A DNA stretch of 52,859 bases from a virus. Made by a program: the position numbers and the translations under genes. Positions 15,001-22,641 of the stretch are shown here, piece by piece. The stretch is from IMG/VR virus record IMGVR_UViG_3300011114_000478, positions 1 through 52,859 of that record, one strand, 5' to 3'. The notes below the pieces were generated by a model. The model was not told the origin of the DNA and made no database searches. It saw only the letters and a program-made list of their open reading frames with translations. How positions within the stretch are numbered: position 1 is the first letter of the stretch; each line of letters opens with the position of its first letter.

Positions 15001-15713
15001 TATTTTCACTAAGAGGTCCTGATGGTAAATCACATGTCACTATTGAAGCAAGACCACACTATAGTGCACAACGATGGTACGAAGCAAACGCCGATCTTAT
15101 AAATAGCGATCCATATTTAAAAGAGATTGAGTCAAATGTAGCGATTGGTGACATTGACGCTAAGTATGGAAACAATCCAAGCACTGATGCAGATTATGTT
15201 CGCATCATGTCAAAAGAAATGAAAAGAAAAGGTATTAACCCTGTTGAACCCGCAGGTTACATGAATATTCATCAGATTAAGGGAGGAAAAAACCACCGCC
15301 CTGAGGAAAGATACCAAAAATATATTTCAGACTTTATTCAAAATAATCCTACTAAACATGAAATTGTTGATATACATGAATTAGACAACACAAATCTTAT
15401 GAGCGTGCAAAATATAGCTGACACAGGATTGGTGCCAAAAGACATTCATTTTCATCCTGATGTATTAAAAGCTACAAAAGCAAGAAATCCTAAATACCAT
15501 TATGGCATGTCAGAAGATCAGGAAGAAATGAGATATGACTTATTTAAAGAAGTCGCAAGAGATTTAGCAAGACAAGGTAAGAACTATCTTGACAAAGACG
15601 ACATTCTTAATCACCTAAGAGAAAAATATTTACTACCGAAAAAGAAAAGCGGTGGTTCTATCAACCTAAACCAAGAATATAAACTAGAAAACATGAGGAG
15701 ACGTTATGGCTGA
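12051..15713 (+). CDS. Giant composite protein with methyltransferase-like and PcfJ-like domains
   Basis: A 1220-residue protein between terL and the portal. Residues about 340-490 look like a Rossmann methyltransferase (GKDVIDFGAGKGLGS, LLNLNVLNVLDP, GTGLITTRGRD). Around 958-985, GHCVGGGDYCYDV and AKIFSLRGPDGKSHVTIE match the PcfJ-type domain known from conjugative plasmids and phages. Lys/Gly-Gly motifs occur at about 507 (KKAEGGTI) and near the C-terminus (KKSGGSI). The start has AAGGA 5-6 bases upstream and overlaps the previous gene. It could be a virion or injected effector protein; function is unknown. Confidence 0.8.
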   Translation: MGVAKKIIEGGLKAVAKKAPRMSEALEPHIGKRLYITQADRTALDYPQGLLGGPGYTELASIDPKYKDIAWAVQGPGVAKTLVGSMARNPEEAVFANLIGSPEQHRSNKVVFDKIMDRFQKAIEEDKLTPELHKTINKRLANIKDPKTGKSFFPEDVDILSPEFEQHANTFHQRAFIADVLAGKGVGGRKGTIIDYPQVIKETTDPLLLEAKTGDIGDRLFSLSGNIEYRPELHPAFHTSLGGRKESEAFAPAPQGIVMKNFIKDFTERTGRMPTYYDLTRGYAPSEKITQEMVERMYKEGYGAGGKVLKKGLKLIEDVAEKVKLPPAENSARTQIVGTMPTYEKARDILSKEGIEGKDVIDFGAGKGLGSTMMKAHSFEPYPQGWYPTYTKSEDIPSNAYKGLLNLNVLNVLDPEMRAHTVKEIGRVMQPEGGTGLITTRGRDVMNTIGGVKGPEPMSVITSRDTYQKGFEPNELREYIKYILGTDFEYEPLNLGPAGVKIKKKAEGGTISDDAEEYGEQLKERRKTLGSDILKSGAKGIKEGLGNIYQSAKETLSRAGTIGDIVEGYGKYGAPMERARYEGITGTKLPEIKPVPYLREQTITESPVGAKIMPLTTGEQQFAGEIIGDPLSYSVSGAGRGLEKFGKFVGKGLAEQVQTGKGLIGRNVINPRMNVIKDQGGMLVGGEKALDDELIAMKKNEAAYPHAQANFTTDQKDPNAVALNNWIDTKVKKYLRNQAGSEADPILKTIESGVEHNFQPTMGDTKYSVRNKRLKVGKPETGIAKTDLGKEFEYKIDSMFDPHSSEEVKAILNDPLPFADPNTAERFRASKLRTEHDLPIENEKDVKALRLLNEIPDKNIYTLSGTNITERLGLNHVSDVLYEDLMSGKLKPEQLNQMSIEKAIRRTAEYDAQKAREMQKAHATSIEGFPVPKAYEDKYKWVELKHETDPKKTAAALKSEGEMMGHCVGGGDYCYDVEHGTAKIFSLRGPDGKSHVTIEARPHYSAQRWYEANADLINSDPYLKEIESNVAIGDIDAKYGNNPSTDADYVRIMSKEMKRKGINPVEPAGYMNIHQIKGGKNHRPEERYQKYISDFIQNNPTKHEIVDIHELDNTNLMSVQNIADTGLVPKDIHFHPDVLKATKARNPKYHYGMSEDQEEMRYDLFKEVARDLARQGKNYLDKDDILNHLREKYLLPKKKSGGSINLNQEYKLENMRRRYG

Positions 15714-18237
15714 GATGCCCATTGACCCTGAATTTGGTCGCAACATAGCAGGGATACCTGATCCCGCAAGTCAGCAAGCTCAAATTACAGAAACACCTGA
15801 CGGTGGTGCTGAAGTTGATTTATTGCAATTTGATAACGACGTAGAAGAGCTTGACGATGGTTCAGCAATCGTTCATCTCGATGAGTATAAAGGTCCAACT
15901 GAAGACGAAGACTTTTACTCTAATCTAGCCGAGACAGTTAATCTTTATGACCTTGAAAAGATTGGTATGCGTTACCTTGATCTTATTAAGAAAGACAAAG
16001 AAGCTCGCGAAAAAAGAGATAAGCAATATGAAGAAGGTATCCGTCGTACAGGTTTAGGTGATGACGCACCAGGCGGTGCGATGTTCTTTGGTGCTTCCAA
16101 AGTCGTTCACCCTGTTATGGCTGAAGCATGCGTAGACTTTGCGGCTTCTGCTATCAAAGAGTTATTTCCGCCTGATGGTCCAACAAGAACAAAAATCTTA
16201 GGTGAATCTACACCTGAGAAAGTAGACGTAGCAGAACGCAAACGTGACTACATGAATTGGCAATTGACAGAGCAAATTGAAGAGTTCAAAGACGAAACAG
16301 AACAGTTGCTCACACAGTTACCGTTAGGTGGTTCACAGTTTATGAAGATGTGGTACGACGAAAAGAAAAAACGTCCGTGCGCAGAGTTTGTTCCTATTGA
16401 CAACATCCTATTGCCATTTGCGTCAGTTAACTTCTATACCGCTCAACGCGTGACAGAAGCACAAGACATTACAGAGTGGGAATTTAAACAACGTATAGAT
16501 CGTGGCTTATATCGTGACATATCATTTATTCGCGCCACAATGGAACCTACAGAAACACATTCTGAAAAAGCATCTAACAAAGTTGAAGGTCGTAAGTACC
16601 AAGACAATGAAGATGGTTTACGCCGTGTCTATCATATCTATACATACCTAGACTTAGAAGAAGATAAAAGAACTAAAGGCGAAACAGCACCATACGTTCT
16701 TATGATTGACGAATTAGATAACGAAGTATTAGGTCTATATAGAAATTGGGAGGAAGGTGATGAAACATTCACGAAATTGGATTGGCTTATTGAATTCAAG
16801 TTTATACCTTGGAGAGGTGCTTATGCAATCGGTCTGCCTCATCTTATTGGTGGGCTTAGTGCTGCTCTCACAGGTGCTCTCCGTGCTCTATTGGACACTG
16901 CTCATATTAATAACTCCGCTACCATGCTTAAACTCAAGGGTGCGAAAATTAGCGGGCAGTCTCAACAAATCGAAGTTACTCAAGTCACTGAAATAGAAGG
17001 TGCACCTGGCGTTGACGACGTTCGTAAGATTGCAATGCCTATGCCATTCAATCAACCATCACCTGTATTGTTCCAATTACTAGGATGGTTAGACAACGCG
17101 GCTAAAGGAGTTGTCTCTACATCCGAAGAGAAAATCAAAGATGTGAATGCCAACGCTCCTGTAGGTACAACACAAGCTTTAATTGAACAAGGTGCAAAAG
17201 TATTCTCATCTATTCATGCAAGACTTCATGATTCACAAAGACGCGTATTGCAAGTACTAGGTCGTATCAATCGTTGGTATCTTGATGAACAGAAGAAAGG
17301 TGACGTAGTTGCAGAGCTTCCTATTGAACGCGAAGACTTTAAACGCAACTCAGACATCGTTCCTGTATCTGATCCGCATATTTTCTCTGAAACACAACGC
17401 ATGGCACAAAACCAAGCAATACTTCAGTTGATGCAAACATACCCACAAGCGTTTGATGTCAACGCTGTATTACAACGCGTACTCAAACAAATGAAAGTAC
17501 CTGGTGTGAACGAGTTAATGCCTAACGCACCGAAACCTGTAGAACAAGATTCTGCAAATGAAAACGCGGCTATGGCTCTTGGTAAACCTGCATTCGCATA
17601 CCCAAGACAAGATCATCTTGCACATATTCAAGCACACTTGAACTTTGCACTTGATCCTAACTTAGGTTCTAACAACTTGATTGCTCCTAAATTTATTCCA
17701 CAAGTATTAGAGCATATCAAGCAACACATGATGCTTTGGTACACAAGTCAAATGCAAGGTTATGTCACAGCTAACCCAAATCTTGAGTTTGAGAAATACG
17801 AAGATAGTAAGTTTGCTAAAGAAATTGACAAGATCATGGCGGTGGCTTCTGATCACGTCAAGCTTGATACACAACAAGTGTTTGCAAAAGTCACACCTTC
17901 ACTACAACAACTTGGTCAAGTGATGGCACAGTTTGCTCCACAACCACAAGTTGATCCTGCTGATCAAGCGTTGTTACAAGCTTCCTTAGCTGAAACACAA
18001 CGTCGCACAGCTCGTGATCAAGGTGATTTAGCGATTGCACAACAAAAACTACAAAACGACATGACGCAAGAAGACAAAGATAGAGAAGTCAAGATTGCAA
18101 TGAATGCCGAAAACAATTTAACAGCCGAAAGATTGAAGACAGCAGAACTTACTGTTGACGAACTTAGGTTGCGTAAAGAGCAGGAGCAGACTGCTATAAA
18201 ACTGCAAGAAGTAACTCAACGTAACTTAGGGAGGTAA
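15706..18237 (+). CDS. Portal protein
   Basis: The portal is the dodecameric ring at one capsid vertex through which DNA enters and leaves. This 843-residue protein has a typical podoviral-type portal body (DAPGGAMFFGASKVVHPVMAEAC, ALTGALRALLDTAHINN, APVGTTQALIEQGAKVFSSIH) and a long C-terminal helical part rich in Gln and charged residues from about 760, similar to the barrel of P22-like portals. It follows terL and precedes scaffold and capsid. It overlaps the previous gene by 8 bases with GAGGAG upstream. Confidence 0.9.
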   Translation: MAEMPIDPEFGRNIAGIPDPASQQAQITETPDGGAEVDLLQFDNDVEELDDGSAIVHLDEYKGPTEDEDFYSNLAETVNLYDLEKIGMRYLDLIKKDKEAREKRDKQYEEGIRRTGLGDDAPGGAMFFGASKVVHPVMAEACVDFAASAIKELFPPDGPTRTKILGESTPEKVDVAERKRDYMNWQLTEQIEEFKDETEQLLTQLPLGGSQFMKMWYDEKKKRPCAEFVPIDNILLPFASVNFYTAQRVTEAQDITEWEFKQRIDRGLYRDISFIRATMEPTETHSEKASNKVEGRKYQDNEDGLRRVYHIYTYLDLEEDKRTKGETAPYVLMIDELDNEVLGLYRNWEEGDETFTKLDWLIEFKFIPWRGAYAIGLPHLIGGLSAALTGALRALLDTAHINNSATMLKLKGAKISGQSQQIEVTQVTEIEGAPGVDDVRKIAMPMPFNQPSPVLFQLLGWLDNAAKGVVSTSEEKIKDVNANAPVGTTQALIEQGAKVFSSIHARLHDSQRRVLQVLGRINRWYLDEQKKGDVVAELPIEREDFKRNSDIVPVSDPHIFSETQRMAQNQAILQLMQTYPQAFDVNAVLQRVLKQMKVPGVNELMPNAPKPVEQDSANENAAMALGKPAFAYPRQDHLAHIQAHLNFALDPNLGSNNLIAPKFIPQVLEHIKQHMMLWYTSQMQGYVTANPNLEFEKYEDSKFAKEIDKIMAVASDHVKLDTQQVFAKVTPSLQQLGQVMAQFAPQPQVDPADQALLQASLAETQRRTARDQGDLAIAQQKLQNDMTQEDKDREVKIAMNAENNLTAERLKTAELTVDELRLRKEQEQTAIKLQEVTQRNLGR

Positions 18238-18239
18238 TT

Positions 18240-18416
18240 ATGGCAACAACAGATAAAGATCAAGCAGGTGACTTAGTTAATATGCGTAAGCGTATTAATC
18301 ATGGCGCATGGCTTGATGGTGAGTCTTTAGATGAAAAAGGAAGTGCAACAATGCCGAAAGCTAATAGCGATCACGGCAACTTTGAATCAAGTGCTATCAA
18401 AAAAGATAACGCATGA
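18240..18416 (+). CDS. Hypothetical small protein
   Basis: A 58-residue gene with a strong GGGAGG site 6 bases before ATG 18240. The product is hydrophilic (KDQAGDLVNMRKRINHGAW) and unrecognised. It ends in an ATGA overlap with the next gene. Confidence 0.65.
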   Translation: MATTDKDQAGDLVNMRKRINHGAWLDGESLDEKGSATMPKANSDHGNFESSAIKKDNA

Positions 18417-18601
18417 GGTACGTTTCCGACATTATCGATGCTGTAAAAGCGCGTCAGGTGGAGATAGAAAAGTCATTAGCACAAGGTTATGCGTCTAATT
18501 ACGATTCTTATCAACGCCTTGTCGGAGAGTATGCAGGCTTATCGACTGCGATAGATATTATTAACAATCTTTTAAAAGAAGAGGAAGAAAAAGAACTATG
18601 A
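18413..18601 (+). CDS. Hypothetical helical protein
   Basis: A 62-residue helical protein (DIIDAVKARQVEIEKSLAQGY, AGLSTAIDIINNLLKEEEEKE) between portal and GroES-like genes, ATGA-coupled to both. I recall similar small proteins at this position in other phages, without a function. A coiled-coil accessory protein in head assembly is possible. Confidence 0.65.
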   Translation: MRYVSDIIDAVKARQVEIEKSLAQGYASNYDSYQRLVGEYAGLSTAIDIINNLLKEEEEKEL

Positions 18602-19020
18602 GTGACACACAGGTAGTTGGTAATTCAACTGATGTACAGGAAGCTTTTCCTGTTGTAGACCCTGGTGCTGTACCGTTAGGCGCAAGAATTTTAGTACAAA
18701 TGCGTTTACCAAAGCGAAAAATGACTTCATCAGGAATCATTTTAGCCGCAGAAACAGTGGATACCGAAAAAGCACAGAACCCAATAGGCAAAGTAGTATC
18801 AATAGGTCCATTAGCGTTTAAAAAACGCGACACAATGGAGCCATGGCCTGAAGGTTCGTGGGTGGAAGTGGGCGATTACGTCCGCGTACCACGTTGGACG
18901 GGTGACCGATGGGAAGTTCAAATCAATCAAGATGACGTAGTTCAGTTCATGTTGATGAATGACCATGAGGTTATAGCTAAATTAACATCTAATCCATTAG
19001 AAATGAGGGCATTTGTATGA
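18598..19020 (+). CDS. GroES-like co-chaperonin
   Basis: It resembles the 10-kDa GroES subunit that caps GroEL. In this 140-residue protein, PLGARILVQM starts the barrel, a TSSGIILAAE stretch at about 43-52 corresponds to the mobile loop with a hydrophobic tripeptide, and EVGDYVRVPRWTG continues the barrel, ending with MNDHEVIAKL. An extra N-terminal tail of about 25 residues precedes it. It lies between portal and scaffold, so it probably helps host GroEL fold the capsid, like T4 gp31. Confidence 0.82.
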   Translation: MSDTQVVGNSTDVQEAFPVVDPGAVPLGARILVQMRLPKRKMTSSGIILAAETVDTEKAQNPIGKVVSIGPLAFKKRDTMEPWPEGSWVEVGDYVRVPRWTGDRWEVQINQDDVVQFMLMNDHEVIAKLTSNPLEMRAFV

Positions 19021-19997
19021 TTGAAGATAAAGATAAGGAAGAAATTATTGACATTAAGGAAGAAATGGATGGTTCAGCAGTCATTGAACTACCTGAAAGC
19101 ATCCCATCCCCTGATGTTCAAGAAGCAAAAGTAGATGAAGACAGTGATGAAGCAGATGAAAGAGCTCGCGCAAAGGAAATGGCAGAAGGTGGAGAGGTTG
19201 ATCCTGACGCTGAAGCTGTTCGCGAAGCAAAACGTGCTAAACGTCGTGCTCGTAAAGAGTATCACAAGCAAGTTTCTGCTGAAAAAGACACAAAACTTCA
19301 TATGCTCGAGAGACAAAACCAAGAATTATTAGAAAGATTGGCTGTTGTCGAGAAAAAAACACAAGGATCTGAGATTGCACGCATAAATAAAGCGATAGAA
19401 GACCAAGAAGGTCGTATTTTGTATGCAAAACAGAAAATTAAAGAAGCCACAGAGACGGGCAACGGTGATTTACTCACTCAAGCTCAAGAAATGTGGTACG
19501 AAGCTAAGAAAAACTTTGAAGCTTTAGAGGGTTTAAAGAAACAATCCGTTTCTCAACCTCAACATCAGACAATTCAAGCACCTGATCCTATGGTTCAGCG
19601 TTATGCAACAGATTGGATGTCTGAAAATCCTTGGTACGACCCTAATGGTCGCGATCCTGACTCAAAAATAGCGTTAACTATTGACAATGCTATGGCTGAA
19701 GAGGGTTGGAACCCAAAAACACAAGAATATTGGGAAGAACTCGATAATAGACTTGCAAAATATTTACCGCACCGTTATAGTGGTGCAGTAGAAAGTAGCG
19801 TTAATCCATCTACAAAAAGACCTAGAAACATCGTTACAAGTTCAGGTCGGGAAAGCGCGTCGAGTAGTGGTGGTAAAAACACATTTACCTTAACCCCTGA
19901 CCAAGTCAGAGCCATGAAAGATGCAGGTATGTGGGATGATCCCGATAAGAGGGCGAAGATGATTCGTCGTTATGCTAATGAAGCTCGTAACAGATAA
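19017..19997 (+). CDS. Scaffold-like protein
   Basis: A 326-residue protein whose first 70 residues are very acidic, followed by a Lys/Arg-rich stretch and a coiled coil (KLHMLERQNQELLERLAVVEKK). A conserved-looking C-terminal part holds WMSENPWYDPNGRDPDSK and a basic tail. Charge, coiled coil and its place just before the capsid gene fit an internal scaffold that shapes the procapsid. It carries AEGGEV at about 56-61, part of the Gly-Gly motif set. It overlaps the GroES-like gene by four bases. Confidence 0.75.
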   Translation: MIEDKDKEEIIDIKEEMDGSAVIELPESIPSPDVQEAKVDEDSDEADERARAKEMAEGGEVDPDAEAVREAKRAKRRARKEYHKQVSAEKDTKLHMLERQNQELLERLAVVEKKTQGSEIARINKAIEDQEGRILYAKQKIKEATETGNGDLLTQAQEMWYEAKKNFEALEGLKKQSVSQPQHQTIQAPDPMVQRYATDWMSENPWYDPNGRDPDSKIALTIDNAMAEEGWNPKTQEYWEELDNRLAKYLPHRYSGAVESSVNPSTKRPRNIVTSSGRESASSSGGKNTFTLTPDQVRAMKDAGMWDDPDKRAKMIRRYANEARNR

Positions 19998-20015
19998 CTA
20001 TAGGAGAAAAATAAA

Positions 20016-20552
20016 ATGGATTCACGTTTAAAAAAATCATTATCAGCAGGTGGACGCGAAAATCGCGCGAGTCATGATTCAGTTCGTGAGGCACCCGAGG
20101 ATACGTTCGTATCGTCCGAAGAACGTCGTAAGATGTGGAAAGATGAATGGACACAAAGCGCACTACCTAACGTCCCTAGTTTGAAGGGGTGGCACTTGTG
20201 TTGGTTGTCAACTACTAATAGTTACGACAGCATCGATAAAAGAATTAGACTAGGTTATCAACCCGTAAAATCGGAAGAGATACCAGGCTTTGAAAATTAT
20301 CGTGTTAAAGCAGGTGACCACGAAGGTTATATCGCGTGTAATGAGATGTTATTGTTCAAGATACCCGAAGATGTGTATCAAGACATTATGACTCATTTCC
20401 ACCACGATGCTCCTCAGGATGAAGTGAACAAAGTTCGCGTTCAATCTGAGCAACAACTTGGCGGTCGCGACAGTAACGGAAAACCCCTAGGTCAAATCGA
20501 AGGTGACGGTATGGATAGTTTAGACAAACCGAAACCTGCGCCTATTTTTTAA
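20016..20552 (+). CDS. Conserved head-region protein of unknown function
   Basis: A 178-residue protein between scaffold and capsid-associated genes. It has SSEERRKMWKDEWTQSALPNVPSLKGWHLCWLSTTNSYDSIDKRIRLGY, then a YRVKAGDHEGYIACNEMLLFKIP block. Such proteins are found beside scaffolds in podoviruses I recall, but no role is assigned. AGGAG lies upstream of ATG 20016. Confidence 0.65.
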   Translation: MDSRLKKSLSAGGRENRASHDSVREAPEDTFVSSEERRKMWKDEWTQSALPNVPSLKGWHLCWLSTTNSYDSIDKRIRLGYQPVKSEEIPGFENYRVKAGDHEGYIACNEMLLFKIPEDVYQDIMTHFHHDAPQDEVNKVRVQSEQQLGGRDSNGKPLGQIEGDGMDSLDKPKPAPIF

Positions 20553-20586
20553 TAGCGTAGATTTATAATTAACTTAGGAGTAATTT

Positions 20587-21165
20587 ATGTCAGCAACATC
20601 AGCTCCGTTTGGTTTACGTCCTGCGTTCCATCCTTCAGGTTTGGATCGTGCTCAAGCACTCGCAGGCGGTATTGCAAGCGGTTACTCATCTGACATTCTT
20701 AAAGGACAACCCGTAAGATACATAGCTGCTTCAGGCAATATTGAGCCTGTTACAGCTACAAGCCAAGCATTTTCAGGTGCTTTTGCGGGTGTAGAATGGA
20801 CAGATACAACAGGTAGACGTCGCGTATCAAACTATTGGCCTGCTAACACAGCATACCAAACAGGTTCATGCGTAGCGTATTTTTATAACGATCCTAACAT
20901 TGTCTATGAGATTCAAGCGGCAGGTTCAATCGCTCAAACAGCTATTGGCACAGACGCAAATCTTTCAAACTTTGCTGCAGGTTCTAACGTAACAGGCTTG
21001 TCACAAGCTACACTTAATGCAACAGTATTAGCAACAGGTGTACAAGGTCAAGTTCAAATTTTAGACATTGCACCATACCCTGACAATGATTGGGGTGACA
21101 ACTTCACAATCGTACGAGTACAAGTAGCACGACGTCAAATCGCTGCTGTTGTACCAGGCATTTAA
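20587..21165 (+). CDS. Probable capsid decoration or minor head protein
   Basis: A 192-residue beta-rich protein (PFGLRPAFHPSG, YSSDILKGQPVRYIAASGNIEPVTA, NYWPANTAYQTGSCVAYFYNDPN) with a strong ribosome site (TTAGGAG). It sits directly before the major capsid gene. The order and the beta composition suggest a capsid-decorating or stabilising protein. It has the look of an abundant virion protein, but this is inference. Confidence 0.65.
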   Translation: MSATSAPFGLRPAFHPSGLDRAQALAGGIASGYSSDILKGQPVRYIAASGNIEPVTATSQAFSGAFAGVEWTDTTGRRRVSNYWPANTAYQTGSCVAYFYNDPNIVYEIQAAGSIAQTAIGTDANLSNFAAGSNVTGLSQATLNATVLATGVQGQVQILDIAPYPDNDWGDNFTIVRVQVARRQIAAVVPGI

Positions 21166-21181
21166 TTAAGGGGAACAAAAC

Positions 21182-22096
21182 ATGGCAGCTCCAATGCGTA
21201 GTACGGACTTCCGCAGTATCGTTGAACCAATCCTTAACGAATGCTTCGATGGAGTCTATGATCAACGTACCGATGAATGGTCACGAGTTTTCCGTGAACA
21301 AGAAGGTATACCAAGAAACTATCATGAAGAACCTGTTCTTTATGGTTTCGGTGCGGCACCACAACTACCTGACGGTACACCTGTAACGTACCAACAAGGT
21401 GGCGTGCTCTTCTTAAAACGCTATGTATACAAAGTATACGGTTTAGCGTTTGCTTTAACGAAAGTTTTAGTTGAAGACGGTGACCATATCCGTATCGGTC
21501 AAGTTTATGCTAGACATTTAGCACAATCATTGATTGAAACAAAAGAAACATTATCAGCTAACGTGCTTAACGTAGCATTTAATGCTTCATACCCTGGTGG
21601 TGACGGCGTTCAATTGAACTCTGCTTCACACCCAATCGTTAACGGTACAGCTTCTAATTTATTAGCAACTGCCGCTAACCTTTCACAAACATCACTTGAA
21701 CAAATGTTAATTCAAATCAGACAAGCTGTTGACAACAACGGCAAGAAGATTCGTTTAGTTCCAAGACAACTCGTAGTTGCTCCTGGTAACATTTTCCAAG
21801 CTGAAGTATTGCTTAAATCTGTTTTAAGATCAGGCACTGCTGACAACGATGTCAACCCAATTAAATCAATTGGCTTGCTCGATGAAGGTGCTGCTGTTCT
21901 TTCACGTTTAACATCTGCTACAGCATGGTGGGTTCAAACTGATGCTCCTGAAGGCATGAAGCTTCTCATGAGACGTAAGTTAGAAAAAACTATGGAAGGC
22001 GACTTCGAAACAGACTCAATGCGTTACAAAGCAACAGAGCGTTACGATGTGGGCTTCACCGATTGGCGTGCTATGTACGGCACACCAGGCGTGTAA
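21182..22096 (+). CDS. Major capsid protein
   Basis: The 304-residue protein resembles the Mu gpT-like/HK97-fold capsid group: a start rich in helix (DFRSIVEPILNECFDGVYDQ), a long central region with SASHPIVNGTASNLLATAANLSQTSLEQ and LVPRQLVVAPGNIF, and a C-terminal GFTDWRAMYG. It is preceded by AAGGGG and lies after the scaffold. This is the expected position and size for the shell-forming protein. The exact family is recalled, not searched. Confidence 0.88.
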   Translation: MAAPMRSTDFRSIVEPILNECFDGVYDQRTDEWSRVFREQEGIPRNYHEEPVLYGFGAAPQLPDGTPVTYQQGGVLFLKRYVYKVYGLAFALTKVLVEDGDHIRIGQVYARHLAQSLIETKETLSANVLNVAFNASYPGGDGVQLNSASHPIVNGTASNLLATAANLSQTSLEQMLIQIRQAVDNNGKKIRLVPRQLVVAPGNIFQAEVLLKSVLRSGTADNDVNPIKSIGLLDEGAAVLSRLTSATAWWVQTDAPEGMKLLMRRKLEKTMEGDFETDSMRYKATERYDVGFTDWRAMYGTPGV

Positions 22097-22120
22097 TAGT
22101 TAGTAGTTAGTAGTAAATAT

Positions 22121-22175
22121 CTAGGGTTTCGACTCGTTAGACTGACCTAGCAGACGCATACACGACTAACGAGTC
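22121..22175 (+). other. Predicted structured RNA (two crossing stems) after the capsid gene
   Basis: In the 106-base gap after the capsid gene, GACTCGTTAG (22131-22140) pairs perfectly with CTAACGAGTC (22166-22175), ten base pairs with a 25-base loop. CTAGG (22121-22125) also pairs with CCTAG (22146-22150). The arms interleave, as in an H-type pseudoknot or two alternative hairpins. No T-run follows, so it is not an obvious terminator. It may tune the ratio of capsid to downstream genes. Confidence 0.55.
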
Positions 22176-22202
22176 ATTTACTTTGTATGAAGGAAAATTA
22201 AC

Positions 22203-22622
22203 ATGGCAAGAACAACATTCAATGGTCCTGTTACCTCGCAGAATGCTTTTATTGAAGGACATCAAGTCACTTCAGCAAATGCTATTAATGCAACAGCGAC
22301 CGCAACAGCAGCACAAGTAGCAACAGGTTATTTAACATCAACATCAGCATCAGCTACTACAATTACATTACCAACAGGCACAGCTTTAGGCAACGCTCTC
22401 GGCGCTGTTAAAGGCACTTGTTTAGATTTATATGTTGATAATACAGGTGGTGCAAGCACTGTAACCATAGCAGTAAATACTAATGCTGTTTTATCATCAG
22501 CGGCTGTTGACACAGCGGCTTCTTTTGGTGATTTAACGATAGCCGCAGGTGCAACAGGTTTAGCAAGATTTACTCTTATGTTTTCTTCTCCAACCGCTTA
22601 TGTGTTTACACGCACAGCTTAA
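22203..22622 (+). CDS. Probable structural (head surface) protein
   Basis: A 139-residue protein rich in Ala, Thr, Ser and Gly with a beta-sandwich look (CLDLYVDNTGGASTVTIAVNTN, IAAGATGLARFTLMFSSPTAYVFTRTA). It begins MARTTFNGPV, a start I recall from small phage structural proteins. It follows the capsid gene and the structured RNA, with GAAGGA upstream. A head-surface role is plausible. Confidence 0.65.
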   Translation: MARTTFNGPVTSQNAFIEGHQVTSANAINATATATAAQVATGYLTSTSASATTITLPTGTALGNALGAVKGTCLDLYVDNTGGASTVTIAVNTNAVLSSAAVDTAASFGDLTIAAGATGLARFTLMFSSPTAYVFTRTA

Positions 22623-22641
22623 TTAATCAAGGGAGAATATA

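Noticed and set aside
22131-22175. Intrinsic terminator after the capsid gene
   Set aside because: The 10-pair stem has a 25-base loop and no T-run; a structural RNA role fits better.
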